Shown here: positions 42,773 through 55,610 of the stretch, piece after piece
How the letters are laid out: every line of letters starts with the position of its first letter
How positions within the stretch are numbered: position 1 is the first letter of the stretch
NCBI GenBank assembly: GCA_021234155.1
Contig: JAJEKV010000010.1
Span: 6,914,871 to 6,978,870, forward strand
DNA from: Isoetes taiwanensis
Taxonomy: Eukaryota; Streptophyta; Lycopodiopsida; Isoetales; Isoetaceae
Direction of reading: 5' to 3'
Length of the DNA: 64,000 nt
Notes under the pieces: model-generated
The model's input: only the letters and a program-made list of their open reading frames with translations
The model's database searches: none
What the model was told of the DNA's origin: nothing
Program-made: the position numbers and the translations under genes

Positions 42773-43335
42773 GGTTGAGTCTTTTTAAAGATTTTAAGGG
42801 CTTATAAAAAGCAGGAAGCGTATTCAAGGAAGGAAAATATTGAAGTTGAAGGTTTTCTAAATGGACTAAGTCACCAAAAGAATTTGGAAGCACATCTAAT
42901 TGGTAATCTCTTCCATTGATTTCCAGAAAACGCAAGTTCCCAAAGCATTTAAATGAAGAGGAAAAGAGTTTGGAATGTACCTGTGTTGAGTCTATTCCAT
43001 ATTTAAGGCCTCGAACAGACAAGACTTGTAGGTGTGGAAAACACTGTCCCAAATGTAAAAGATAGATTAGTTATTTTTATTTCTTAAAAATGTACTATTT
43101 TCTTGTAAGAGACAGCAATTCAAACCTGGAGAAGACTCAAGTCGAGACTCTGAAATAATTTGAGTGCCTTGAGATTATGCTCTTTATGTTGTGAAGTGTT
43201 GCGTGCATCACAATAAGCGACAATACCATGGCATCTTAGATAAAGCAGATTCTTGTGCAATGATAGAAATTCCAAATCTTGGTACCCAATGTCTATTGCA
43301 CGCACTCCTTGTGTTCCTTCTTTTGAAACTTGCAT
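42773..43335 (-). pseudogene. LRR exons of a probable NBS-LRR resistance gene
   Basis: Exon a (43335-43126) follows an acceptor GCAG and reads MQVSKEGTQGVRAIDIGYQD then LEFLSLHKNLLYLRCHG. Its start resembles the GT..V.GI motif that opens the LRR region of TIR-type NLR proteins. It ends at CTCCAG|GTTTG. An 82-bp intron leads to acceptor GACAG at 43044. Exon b starts at 43043 in the same phase: CFPHLQVLSVRGL, then FGNLRFLEINGRDYQLDVLP and NSFGDLVHLENLQL with PSLNTLP. This is classic plant LRR spacing. NLRs detect pathogen effectors in the cytoplasm. No NB-ARC domain is present in the window and the 3' end runs into the GC-rich block, so it is a fragment. Confidence 0.68.
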
Positions 43336-43403
43336 CTGCATTCAAATAAAGAAGTTGGTTACAAAGGCAAAACAATGACCTTTAAATTGGACATAACACT
43401 ATA

Positions 43404-43636
43404 CTAGTTATGGTGCCCGGCGTTGCCGGGCTTTAGCAAATGTGGATAGTAGAAGGAAGCATGCAATTTTGCATTTGTAGGCCTCAAGACATTGCCGTAA
43501 GGATGTTTTAGTGAATTGGCCCTTGTAGACCTTAGAATAGTTGGTCTTAGAGGGTGTCTGTAATTTGAAGAGGTTGTATGCATGGAGTTTTAATGTTTGG
43601 ATGAATATATGATGAGGATTTATGTATAATAAAGGA
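43404..43636 (-). mobile_element. Small Helitron-type element
   Basis: The 3' end is clear: hairpin GCCCGGCAACGCCGGGC, spacer, CTAG, then T on the minus strand. The 5' end is inferred from TCCTTTATTATACATAAA preceded by A at 43636/43637. Length would be 233 bp. The hairpin stem differs from copies 1-3 at paired positions. Confidence 0.6.
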
Positions 43637-44051
43637 TGCACAACATTGTAATGGCAATGAAGTTGTTAGTCTTTTGGTAGGTAATTCATGTGGGTTGAAC
43701 TTGCAATAGGTTATGTACCAGGCATTTAGCTACCTCTCGAATCGAAAGCACGTACGTATAAGAAAGTGGTGGCTTTGCTGGGATCATGGTCAAGATTGCA
43801 AGACAGCTAGTGGCAGAAGGAGCAAAAGAGGGGTCAGTAATTTCAGTAGAGAGGGATTTTGTTGAAGGGAAGCTATCAGACCCTAGAATAATGGTCTTTC
43901 TTTCAACCAGCATGTGAAAGAGAGCCTGACATGTAAAGATGTAGTGTCTAAAAAACAATTGTTGTTCTCCTTGTACATTCATGTTCTTGGTCTTTTCCTT
44001 CTAGAGCTCCCATTATGCAGACTTCTAGAAAGTAGTAGCACTAACCAAGGA
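43637..44051. other. No gene recognised
   Basis: Short reverse-strand ORF 43686-43982 has mildly protein-like composition (FPSTKSLSTEITDPSFAPSA); not recognised. Confidence 0.25.
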
Positions 44052-44540
44052 TCCTATATTATAAAACCGTGGCGTCGGTCTGTGCGCCCGATCGACGGCC
44101 GAGATCGCCCCAATGTCCCTGCCCCCCGCCGGACGGCCTAGATTATTTTGGTGTCTCTATCGATGGCTCAGATTGTGCCACATGTCATCAAACCGTTAAA
44201 AATTGAAGAGCACATAAAACATAACCTTTCGTTCAAAAAATTTCAAAATAGGGCGTTTTCAGATTTTCTTCGAAATACCTTTCTGGAAGGAAGCATAACG
44301 GGACTCGCTATCAGTCTTCTTTTCTCTGCCCTGGATTAGGTCTGAGTTCCGGCCACGCAGGAGGTAAGCTGTTCCGTCTATGTCTATCTTTCGAGTGGCA
44401 GTTTGTCTAGCAGACAATTAGTTAGGCAAGGCTTTCTCCTTGGATTTGGTATTGGAGGGGCTCAACAAAGTATTTTTTAGCGTTGTTTGTCTGATTTGTA
44501 TCATTGAATCCGATAGGGGCTGCAATTGACCTTTGATACT

Positions 44541-45596
44541 GGTGGAAACAGTAACGCCTCAACAGCAAGGAGCAAGTAACTCAGGCGTTTGTTCTACTAT
44601 CTGGGAAAACTACGAGGTAATTCATGTTGTTCATTTTTCTTCTGAAAGACTACTCATAGCCATATTCATCCAGGTAACTTTGTTAAGTTAGGCTTTCCAA
44701 CATGTTGATGGGGTCGGATCTATCCCAGATTCTGTTTTCTTAACCTAGGATTTCCTGTCCAGTGGGTTTCATTCGGGATGCTCTCATGAATAGAAATACA
44801 TTCTTAAGGTTTATTCGGTATCTGCATTGCTCAGGTCAGCATTAAGGTAATTATTTGTACTTTCTTTGTAGCTCTTTACCTGGTTCTATAAAAAAATCCC
44901 GGGCTACAAACAGGAAAAAGCCGCAGTAAGAATCAATTACCCGTTCTAGATATTATTTCTACTTCGATTCCACAAATGTTTTTTTCTTTGCTGAGTTCCT
45001 ATTGATTGCAAATTGCATTTTTGTTTGCCCTGGTCAAGGCTCCAGTGTTAATCAATGCAGAATGAACAGGTGGAAACAGTAACGCCTCAACAGCAAGGAG
45101 CAAGTAACTCAGGCGTTTGTTCTACTATCTGGGAAAACTACGAGGTAATTCATGTTGTTCGTTTTTCTTCTGAAAGACTACTCATAGCCATATTCATCCA
45201 GGTAACTTTGTTAAGTTAGGCTTTCCAACATGTTGATGGGGTCGGATCTATCCCAGATTCTGTTTTCTTAACTCAGGATTTCCTGTCCAGTGGGTTTCAT
45301 TCGAGATGCTCTCATGAATAGAAATACATTCTTAAGGTTTATTCGGTATCTGCATTGCTCAGGTCAGCATTAAGGTAATTATTTGTACTTTCTTTGTAGT
45401 TCTTTATCTGGTTCTATAAAAAAATCCCGGGCTACAAACAGGAAAAAGCCGCAGTAAGAATCAATTACCCGTTCTAGATATTATTTCTACTTCGATTCCA
45501 GAAATGTTTTTTTCTTTGCTGAGTTCCTATTGATTGCAAATTGCATTTTTGTTTGCCCTGGTCAAGGTTCCAGTGTTAATCAATGCAGAATGAACA
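44541..45596 (+). repeat. 528-bp tandem duplication inside the Helitron
   Basis: GGTGGAAACAGTAACGCC starts at 44541 and at 45069. The two copies differ at only a few positions by eye (for example CTCATAGCC identical, CTTTGTAGC versus CTTTGTAGT). The junction is direct, without spacer. Confidence 0.92.
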
Positions 45597-48137
45597 TACA
45601 CATTGTCCCCAAACCCAGCTGCTTTAACTTTGTAGAACCCATTCTGCTTTATTGCCAAGCTCTCTAAAAATGCACGGCAAATCTGCAGCACCAGTAAATT
45701 TTTCTGAAGCTTAAGAAGAAGATTGCATGTCATCCTGCACTGCCATAGCTGCTACCGGACTATGTTTATTACCATTATAAGATTTTTGCCTTCCCCAATG
45801 TACCTTAGGGATTTCTCCATAATGTGCTCAGCTTTCTGATATCCCTCACCCTCTGTCATAGTGCCTTTGAGTTACTCAAAATATTGTATATTTTACCAGC
45901 CCAACGGGACAGCCTTTATATGTGCTTGCGTAATCGGTCTGCAATAATTATCTCTAGAGGAACTATCATAGTAGGGCAAGCATGTAGAATTTGGCGCCCT
46001 ATTTGCCTTGACTGCTGTGACTTAGAAAACGTAAGAAGTTGCTGCCACTGACACATGTATCCAAACATAGATCGTGCTGGCATTTAAATGTAGCGATAAG
46101 AGGTCAGCTGTTTCCTTAATACACAGACCTGAATACATTTGAGACCAAGTATTTCTTTCATTTGCATGTGCTGTTCTTGGTGGGAAAGTGTATATAGCAG
46201 GTGGATGCCGGTCATCTAGGAGATGTTGAACTATAAAATTTGTTCCTCGGTAACAGTACTCCTTCCACATTATAATTTGTTGCAATGGTCATCTAGCAGG
46301 TGGATGCCAGTTATTTGAATTGTAAAATTTGTTCCACAGTCATATTAGGAAGACTATGTGATAACTCCCTGAGCATACACTCCATCCAATTTGCAAGAGA
46401 AAATGTCCATCAATCTCATTGATGAATTGTACATTGACATTATCATTTCCGTAGCTATGCAGGTGAGTCGCCAAATCCCAAATTATCTTCACTTGACTAC
46501 TATTCTATGTCTACTATTTGAGATATCACTTGACAATGCAAATTCCTCTGTTTGAATATTATATGCTCATAGCTTTTACTTTTATTTCCTATGATTGGCT
46601 ATCTTGATGGATGCATCATTAACAAATCAACCCTTATAGCATTAACAAATCAAAGCTGTGCGAATTTTGAAGTTCCTTATCAGATTCATTTATTTGTTTT
46701 ATCACAAAATAATAGAACAATTACTCTGTCATAACAAAATGTGTACACAAACTTACAACTGAATGACTTTTACAATCAACATCTCGAAGTGTACATGGCA
46801 ATGGTGCATGAACCTCCAGCAAACTCACTTTTAAACAATACAGAAGGTAAAAATGCAATATACACACCAGTGGCAGCAAGCTTGAGCAAACAACAAGCAC
46901 ACGACATTTCAAGAACACAGCAAAACAATCACACATTCATATCAGACATCACATTAGCCAACGCTGGACAACAAAATAGTAAACTAACAACACAAACTAA
47001 AATCCAATTCCATACTTCCAGCACTAACACCTTTTCATTAGCCAACGTTGGACAACAAAAAGTAAACTTCCATACTTCCAACACTAACACCTTTTAATTG
47101 TAAAATGAAAGGCTAAAACCTTTACTGTCATAGCGTCCATAAGTTACATAAATCCAGACCAACAAATGTGCTACACTGCATGCAACTCTTGCAAGAAAAA
47201 AGTTCAGACCGATACATCGACAACATGGTGTCAAACCTGCCACATCAAAACATCAATTTCTAAAAGGTAAAAATTAATGAATACTAATCAATTCTAAAAA
47301 ATATAACAAAGAAGCTTTCATTCTATACAAACATAGACTACATATATATTCTCTATGCAAAATTGATAAACTCTACTGGTGAAACCTGGGCCACCGCCTT
47401 GAACGATGAAGCAGAAAAAATTCTAGGATACAATGTAAATGAATTGCATAAAATAAGAACACAGATACAACAAATACACAAACCTATTTCACAACAAAAA
47501 ACTAATTCAATATCTACTTCCAGGATAATGAAGGCAAATTATACCAACATATTTTAGCAAAAGCGAAATGGATTCCATACATATTTCGACTGTCTGTACA
47601 ACATGACAACTACATGAATCAAGATCGACAAAAAATTACAATCCAAGACGTCCACCCCATACAATATGCCAACGAATCAAAGAATCTAATAAACAAAATA
47701 CAAATGCTAACATCAACCACAAACACTACAAAATCACATCTTACCATATACTAAAAAAATACAATCAGAATTCCCTACTTCAACTACTCTTGATATCATT
47801 CTAACTAAATTTGAATTCCAATCTTCTGCACTTTCAACATAGGAAGACACTAAAACAAGCACTAATCTTCTCATGCTTGAACTGCCTTACTTTAATCACA
47901 TACAAATCCAATTCCAACATGTAAGAATACCCTACAACCCAACTCGAAGGAAAATGCAAAGCGTCTGCTTGGCACAATCACAAATTACATACAAATTAAA
48001 GTGCTTGAATTGCCTATACCCTACAACCCAGCTCTAAAGAAAATGCAAAGCATCTGCTTGCTACCAAGCAGACAATCACCTTAGAGTCACAAATTACATA
48101 CAAATTAAAGTGCCTGAATTGCCTTCGTTTAATCACA
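45597..48137. other. Helitron interior, possible captured fragments
   Basis: Reverse-strand open segments (45527-45733: FYKVKAAGFGDNVYVHSALI; 46022-46285: HLLDDRHPPAIYTFPPRTAH) look like possible captured exons but I do not recognise them. From 46400 to 48130 the sequence is AT-rich. It contains a duplicated phrase (CCTACAACCCAACTC... AAAATGCAAAGCGTCTGCTTG at about 47930 and 48020). Confidence 0.3.
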
Positions 48138-48170
48138 CATAAAGCCCACCAACGGTGGGCAATTTTCTAG

Positions 48171-51100
48171 TATACTATAAGTGCGTAAACCAATATTGCT
48201 TTTAGAAAACCTTTTTTTCTTCTTGCATTCTAAGGTTTGAACTGGTGTGTTGAGTTGCACTAGCATGAGAATTTATTGTGTTGTACTTGAATTTATGCAT
48301 TTGTAGATGGCACAAATAAATTATGAATTTAGATATTGAAATAACAATGGCTATTTTTGATGAAAATTTTAGTGTCCTGGAAATGTGAAGTCATGAATGG
48401 TTGAGAGAGGGATAACGGATGATGTGTGGAATAAATGTTTGTACATGAAATCAAATGTGAAAGGATAGTATCTTGAGGTCGAAGAAAATTAAGGATGCAA
48501 ATTACAACAATTTTGAAACCCATGCACCCATGCAAAATTAGAAACAAATAGGTATGTCAATTTTTTGTCATATAAGTCCAAACACAATGGAATTAGGATT
48601 GCAAATCTTGCAATTTACCCTATGCTAGGATTGCAACAAAGTTTGTAAGATGGTAGCCATTGTTCAAGTTATGCAACAAAGTTTGTAAGATGGTAGCCAT
48701 TGTTCAAGTTTTGGCATAATTGAAGGGTAAAATTGGGCAACATTTGTGTTGTTAGTATTTTTTAATGTAGGTTTAAAGTCTAAAAAGTTAATTAGTCAAC
48801 ATAACATTGGGATGCATGCATTAACGATTAGAAAGAACAAAGTGGAATTTAAAAAACCAAGCTTAATACAGAACCTTATCGCAATGCGCAGCTTAATAAT
48901 GAAATCTTATAGCAATGTTTTAAAAGTTGTTGTATTGTAAGATCCGGTTACTCACACGCCAGAATCTGCTTGATCCATGACTCCTGCCAAGTTCATTCAG
49001 AATCCAAGTTGATTGATGCAAGTACATTTAGTTTCTTGTTCCCCTAGGATTCAAACAATATGAAGGATGCAATGGAGAAACATTGAAAATTATCTGAGTG
49101 AGCCTGTGAAGAAACTTATCCTGCTTAGCAATGTTGGCGATAGCTTGGTTGCTTGCTGGATTGTTGAACTCGACGTTATCTTGATGAGACAGTAGGTCAT
49201 CAACACCTAGGCTTCAGTCAACGTGAAAGATGTGATAGCAAAACATCGAGAATTCTATAAGTGACCCCATGAACAAGTCATTGAACTCATTGCTAACAAC
49301 CAACGTGAAGGATGCAATGGAAAAACAGCGAGTATTATCTGAGCCATGAACAAACTTGACTTGCTTAACAATGTTGGCATTATCTTCATGAAACAATAGA
49401 TCATCAGCACCTAGGTAGTGTTTTAGAAACCTGGGTTTTAATTCCCTTAACAAAAGTTCGATTTGTGTGCCAAACAACAGTAGGCAGATATGCATACAGG
49501 TTCCTCAGCAACTCTTGAATTCAATTTACATTATTTAAACCCAACTGGATGGTACGGAAATCATTTTACAGTTGCTTAAATAAGCTTATTATGACTTGTA
49601 TTTGCTATTCCGCAACTGAGATATGGACCATCATGAAGAAGTTAGCCCTCAATATAAAAATTTGCAAAGCTGCTTGAAGAATTTGATATGCTTTTCTCAC
49701 CTCAAAGATTCTTGCTACACTGTTAGAATGTGTTCGTCCTTTCAAATGCAAATATGCCTGGAATACATTCAGCACTATAGATTTCAAGAAGGTAACTGTT
49801 CTCTAAGAGCTAAATAACATGTGGTGTTAATAAATAGAGACATAAGCAAAATAGCCACAACAGAAATAGTGTGAACATAGCATCCCAGAAGTAATTGCCA
49901 TCGTATTCTAGACTGCACATATACTGATCAGACCTTGTAATGACCGTTGTGCTCCACTTTCATGTTTCTGAATTCCTTTATTATTCCTTCTACATATGCC
50001 ACTGTGCCTATGCAAAGACACTATTGTGAGAAACCAAATCTTCGAGCATCTAGATGATTATCTGCTCTCAGATCAAATGAGCAGCGAAACAGTTGAAGAA
50101 TAAACAATTTCTTACAAATATAACAAAGAGACAAAATATTAGAGTATGGTGATCCTATCTTAGCTCTAGGTGTCTGTTTTCTATATGCTTCAGCTTAATT
50201 AAAAGCTCGCTAATGGGGACATAATGGTAATGGGAGTTTGGTAGAGGCTATGTGGTCTAACTTGCACTAAATTTGTTGTCTTTTGTAATAAAGATAAATA
50301 CATACAAAATCACCAAATCTGTTAGATCATGTATGCACTACATGGCACAGATAATGAAAAGTAAGTTTAAAGCACTTACAGTATCAACTATTGAAGATAT
50401 ATCCATTAGTTGCAATGGGACAACTGGACGCTTCCTAAAGCAAGAGTGGTTCCAAATTGTTGTTCTTGCAGAATAAACAAATAAAAGTACCAGAATATAA
50501 AAGCACAGAATAATACACTCATGTTTGCCTTGAGTGGCCCCCTTGCACTGTTCCATAAATGCCATTCCTTGTGAATCTTAGAGGACCTTTCTATTAACAA
50601 ACACGAAACTGCCAACTTGAAATAACAGACATAAAAATTTCTAATGTGGGTCATTGCAAATAACAGTGAGAATCAAATTGAGAAAACCATGAGCCTCGAA
50701 CATGAGCTTGGCATGCGCCTGGGACAATTGCAAACATCCTAAGAATGTTATGCAGTTTGACCCAGAGACATTAATTTGGATCAAGGATAAATGTACAGAC
50801 TAAGCATGTGCTAAACTCGAAGTGAAGGACACAAAGTTTGATTTGTACCTGGTAAAGACTGGGGGCCAATATGATGGGAATCGCCCTATTGCTCTTTGTT
50901 TCATTTGACACCCACCACCACACAACCACCACATACCACCATCACAAACCCACGACGCTACCACCATCACCATATCCACCAAAGGCCTCCCTGCAACAAT
51001 CATTGATGCCATAGAGCAAAGTATTTCCAGTCTTTAAAAAGGATAATATAACTAATACAACATTTTTTGTGTGCAACTTCTAAACCATTAGATATGGCAA

Positions 51101-51402
51101 TCAAGTAAGAAATGCTAGACGAAGACACATTCACAATCAGGTAGGAGGTAGCTAACTATGAGGGACATATTTCTGCTTATGTGCACAACACATTTGCTTA
51201 GCAACAGTCAAATATAGTCAAATATTAACAGCAAGAGGATGAATTGAGAAGATGCCATCCATATGGATACTCCAGCGTAATATAGAGCAGAGGTTGTGTT
51301 GATACTTATTAATCTGAGCAGAAAGCTAAGCCCATGCCAGTTTACATGTAATATAAATAAAGCATGAACAGCAGATCGGACGTTGGGAAATGATCTAGAA
51401 AC
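48171..51402. other. No gene firmly recognised
   Basis: AT-rich. It contains a direct 41-bp duplication near 48630/48671 (GCAACAAAGTTTGTAAGATG). Three degenerate copies of a GATGCAATGGA(A)AAACA(T/G)CGA phrase lie near 49067, 49227 and 49313. A CCACCA-rich microsatellite-like patch lies at 50910-50990. Downstream PPR exons may lie here but I could not identify them. Confidence 0.35.
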
Positions 51403-51930
51403 CTGCCATACATGTTCTACATCTTTCACTTTGCCAAGGTCTGCATAGAGTGGAATCATCCGATCATGAGCATCTCGAGTTTTAATAAATTGTTCATCAT
51501 TTTCTATGGCCGCTGCCTTATAAACCAGACCAGCAGATATATAGCCGGCAGCAAGTATGCAGTAAGTCTGTGAATTAGGTGTGAGTTTGTTCTCCTTCTG
51601 AAGTTTTCTATAAATCATATCCATTGCATTAACATTTCCTTTCCTGCTTTTAATATCAAGTAAGATGTTGTACGTTTCAATGTCTGGCGAAACACCAACG
51701 AATTCATGAATCCAAATCTAAGAATGAAAACCTAAATGTGGCTCGTCAACAAAAGATAACGAAAACCCTAAAAAAAATGACACACGAAATGCATAGTTCA
51801 CCTGAAAGACAACGTAAGGCCCGAAATATTCCAGCATGTGGAAGGAAACCATAAAAGATCTATATGACTCGATCTGCCCAAGCATCAGTTGGGAGTTTTC
51901 AAATCCATCGATCACAGCTTCCTCCTCCAT
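51403..51930 (-). CDS. Pentatricopeptide-repeat (PPR) protein, two exons
   Basis: Exon 2 (51717-51403) follows TTAG and reads IWIHEFVGVSPDIETYNILL, then SRKGNVNAMDMIYRKLQKEN and LTPNSQTYCILAAGYISAGL. These are PPR repeats of the P type (SPDIETYNILL, TPNSQTYCILAAGY are repeat-start helices). It ends VKDVEHVWQ at a donor CAG|GTTTCT. Exon 1 (51930 to 51802) reads QLMLGQIESYRSFMVSFHML then EYFGPYVVFQ and ends CAG|GTGAAC. The 84-bp intron joins both in phase 0. PPR proteins bind organelle RNA. The listed ATG may not be the true start and further exons are missing from view, so this is a partial or degenerate gene. No stop lies inside the spliced exons. Confidence 0.6.
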
Positions 51931-52232
51931 TTGTATTCTTATCGTCTAAATACCTCAAAACCATATTTAAGCATCGTGCAGAGCTCCAGTCTCCATATCC
52001 GCTCCCTATCTGCTATAATCAACAATATCATCTTCGCCAGCAATCAAAAGCAAGCAAATTTAAATAAAACACAATATCTTGACGGATAATGAAAAAACCT
52101 TAATCATCTCTGTGGCCTACATGCCGAGGATAAGGAATCCGCCAAATCCTCTAAAACGGGACAAATAGCCCAAAATGCCAATTTTGAAATCATAGGAAAA
52201 GCCCACAGACCCAATTTTTGGAATACCGGAAA

Positions 52233-52428
52233 CACTACTACAAAAATAGGTAGAAATGGCACAAAAATGACATTTATCCTCCGCCTTTTAACTGGGCATA
52301 AACGTTACTTTTGTGTCATTTATGACGTTTGTGCTCCCCAAATGGCACAAAAGTGACGTTTATGCCCGGTAAAAAGGCGGAGGATAAATGTCACTTTTGT
52401 GCCATTTCTACCTATTTTTGTAGTAGTG
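52233..52428. mobile_element. CACTA-type MITE, 196 bp
   Basis: It starts CACTACTACAAAAATAGG and ends with the exact reverse complement. AAA flanks both sides (52230-52232 and 52429-52431), the 3-bp duplication typical of CACTA elements. The inverted match extends almost to the centre, so the whole element is a hairpin. Non-coding. Confidence 0.93.
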
Positions 52429-52708
52429 AAATTTTTCCCGGTAGCTAAAAGCCTTGAAACCTTAGGAAAACAACTTAAGAATAAAATCTAAAAAGTTTTC
52501 GGGACCCCGGAAAAACCGAATTTAAACAATAGGATTAGAGAAATGTCCAAACATGCGTGATAGAAAGTTCTATGTCAGTCTCACATGGTTTTTCCTGTAA
52601 TAAAATGTTGTTGAGTTTTTCAAAAAAGGAAATTTTATTTATTCAGTTCGTCCTACAAGATATTTTATTGTAGAATTTAATAGTAAACATTTTTAGAACT
52701 TATCTTGA

Positions 52709-52900
52709 CTAGTAACGGTGCCCGGCGTTGCCAGGCATAGCTACATATATTGGTAGATCTTTGTGTAGTAAGTAAAATGAATTATAAATAAACATTACAT
52801 AGGTTATTAATGTGTTCAAATTTGAAAAGTGAGAATGCTATATAAGATGTACTACTAATTATGGGAGATGGCATAACCATATATAATTCGACATTATAGA
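52709..52900 (-). mobile_element. Small Helitron-type element or Helitron 3' end
   Basis: The 3' end has hairpin GCCTGGCAACGCCGGGC, spacer, CTAG, then T. A 5' end TCTATAATGTCGAATTAT after A at 52900/52901 would give 192 bp. The 3' end is secure; the 5' end is tentative. Confidence 0.5.
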
Positions 52901-54018
52901 TGACATGTAGGTGTGTAGGTGCTGGGTATAGGTGGTACAACTAAGTAGGAGCCATCTTGAGGCACATAAGTTTGTTTGGAAATTGAGTGTCCACAATGTG
53001 GTAAAATGGAGTGCACTAATTGGGGATACATTGTGCATGGCTATGGTGTCATCTGAGTGTGCACGGAATGATTGTGGTACTCTGATGTGCAACATAAAGG
53101 ATGGACGCCTGATTGCTGGTCAAATTATAATATGTGAGTTTGAGTTTGAGTTTGATGTTGTGTTAGAAATGCCATTGTTAATACATGTTTCAATATAGGA
53201 GGTTGCATAAGGCACGCATATTATTTAACAATCTCTAAAAGCTAAGCCATAAATGTATACCATGCATTGAAAGGGATATCAGGGCGGCCAACATAACATT
53301 TACTACAATGTTTGAAGGAAGAAACTGTACACAGCATCAGCTTGTTCTTTCTGGACATGATATATAAACCATTTATACCTAGACCAAACAACAAAGAGCA
53401 AGGCCAATCCGTGAGGTTCATGTTGGCCTTTGCTTTAGCCTTTATAACAAATCGATTTTCAAGTGAAGATGAAATGTGTCTAGTTTTTAAAGTGAACTTG
53501 GTTTATATTCCTCTGTATTATTATAGTTCTTTGTTGCCTTTTAAGCGTAATTTTTAACAATAATGAAAATACGCCTTATGTAAATCACGAAACAATAAAT
53601 ACAGAGGACTATCATAATTAGCTCAATTATTGGTCCAAATGCAACCCATTATTGTATTTAGATAGGTAGAAGCACCCATAAACATGCTTCCAGCAAAAGA
53701 ATAGAATTTCAGACTAATAAATATAACATGGCCAAAGAGTGTGTTTTTCTCATATTTCTTTCTTGTACCAATGCCGAGCTCGTGAATCGAACAATGAAAG
53801 CTTCTATCGGAGGCAAAACACTGCCAGCTCCCACTGGATCCATTGGCGTCTTTGCATTGTCCTCTGGAAAAGGAAGTCCATAATGTATAACTTTTTACCT
53901 TATGTATAAATTCCCTAATTTCATCAACTCAAAATTGGCACCATAAACTGATCTGGTGCAGCATGACTTTCTATCAGCAGGTATTAGAATTACTACACAT
54001 TACATGTCATCTCCAGTG
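52901..54018. other. No gene recognised
   Basis: AT-rich. Short ORFs (for example 53312-53557) show no family signature. GAGTTTGAGTTTGAGTTTGA near 53139 is a short microsatellite. Confidence 0.3.
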
Positions 54019-54144
54019 TCATTTCTGCTTAGTCTTTTCGCCCACAAAAACCTCATTGCCATTCTCGTCTACTGATAGTTGGTCCAAGGTAGATTCAATC
54101 ACATGGACCACCTCAGTAGACTCTTCACTTTCTTCTTCGGGAAC
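54019..54144 (-). CDS. Candidate terminal exon, acidic tail
   Basis: After an acceptor TTCAG at 54145-54149 the minus strand reads VPEEESEESTEVVHVIESTL then DQLSVDENGNEVFVGEKTKQ K and stops at 54019. The composition (acidic, no stops, clean acceptor) suggests the last exon of a real gene whose other exons lie upstream and are not identified. I do not recognise the protein. A chance ORF of 41 codons is possible. Confidence 0.35.
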   Translation of the reverse strand, partial: VPEEESEESTEVVHVIESTLDQLSVDENGNEVFVGEKTKQK

Positions 54145-55610
54145 CTGAACATGGAAGGACAACGCTGACAGTCATGGCTGAGTAGATGAGACCCTGGTAG
54201 ATCAAAAATAACAAAATTTAGAATTTTAAAAGAGACGTCACATTTATACAAATAGTGCAAATTCGTTTATCATGTAAGCCCTAAATGTGTTGTGATTTCA
54301 TGCAAGAATATCATATCTATTGGTCCACTCCTCTTGAGGAAATCATTCGCAAGGAAGTATCCACATCCAAGTTGTTAGAAGCACTAACCAGATCTATAGT
54401 AAATCGAAACAAAAAACAAATTTAAGGATCTAATACTCCATCATACAAACAAAAGAATTGCTCAAACAGGAGATTTTGCCTCAGAGAATTTCATGAGTAT
54501 TGCAAAAACTCCTTATCAACAATAAACCAGATTCAGATGCATTGTAGTAGCGTCTAAGTATGTTAAAAGGTAGAATAGGTTGAACAAAACTGCTACAGAC
54601 CTGTAAATATGAGCGGGAGTTTGTGAGATTGGGATTGCTTGAAATTGCATTTCAGCACAAGCTCGGAGGCTGAATCAATGCGTTCTTTGGGATACAAAGT
54701 TCTCCCAAAATTCATGATAGTCCTAGAGATATTTCTGTTTGGTTTAGATATGTATCCCGCTCCACGTTTTGGGCAGTGTGAGATATATAATAAAAGGTTT
54801 AAGGAGTTCCATCTTCTGATTTATCCAAACCTAGAGTGGATAATGTTTTGGTATCCCTCTTCTCCTCCTTTGATTTCTTCCCTTTTGTTGTAGCATTTGG
54901 GATCCTTGGGTATGTGCTTGTTTGCATATTACGGAATCTGGATATGAAGTTTGTGGTCGGATTGTGTCTTTATTGAATTAAACTATAACCGTGCAGATAT
55001 TGGAGAACCCAGCATTCCCAAAAGGCGAGCATGAAGGAAAATAGGCTTGTCAACAAAAGAATTGTATCTTAGTTGGATTGGGCAGGTGGCATACTACATG
55101 CTTGGCACATGATCTTTTGGCAAATTGCGGTAACAATGAATGAGCCTACGAAGCTTGAAATTTTATCTTTCACTTTTAACAAATCTATAGTAGTAGCGCA
55201 TTGCATGAAGGTTTATAATCGTGATTTTCACACATCAATTTGATGACTTCCATTCACAAAATTGAGTGATTAGTGAAAACATGTAATGTGGTATGGTTTT
55301 TCCACTCTCTCTAAACGGGCTTGGGGGCGAATATTTTTTGCATTCTTAAGCATTAACTTTTTGCATCCTTAAGAAAACTCGAGCATAAGACATTAAATTA
55401 TGCAAGGTTTTCTGTACACATTTTGAACTCCGAAACTAAGAAGGGTTAAATGACACCTTGAAGGAGAAAATTCAACATTTAAACTTGGTAGCAATTAATG
55501 GAAGATATGTCCCTACTATGCAAAACTATAAATACGGCGTCCCAGCTGAGTTACTGAAGGCAAGCTTATAGGCTCACTCACTGTTTGTACCACTTGTGCT
55601 CATAGCATCA
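54145..55610. other. No gene recognised
   Basis: AT-rich interval up to the edge of the Penelope-like element repeats. No structure was noticed. Confidence 0.3.

Larger units (their letters stand above)
44052..48170 (+). mobile_element. Helitron-type element, 4.1 kb, with a duplicated interior
   Basis: Starts TCCTATATTATAAAACCG after A (44051) and ends GCCCACCAACGGTGGGC, AATTTT, CTAG, then T (48171). The stem differs from the other copies but is still perfectly paired. No Rep/helicase domain is visible. The interior holds a 528-bp tandem duplication and AT-rich, non-coding or gene-fragment sequence. The 5' and 3' ends have not been shown to belong to one insertion by an empty site. Confidence 0.6.
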
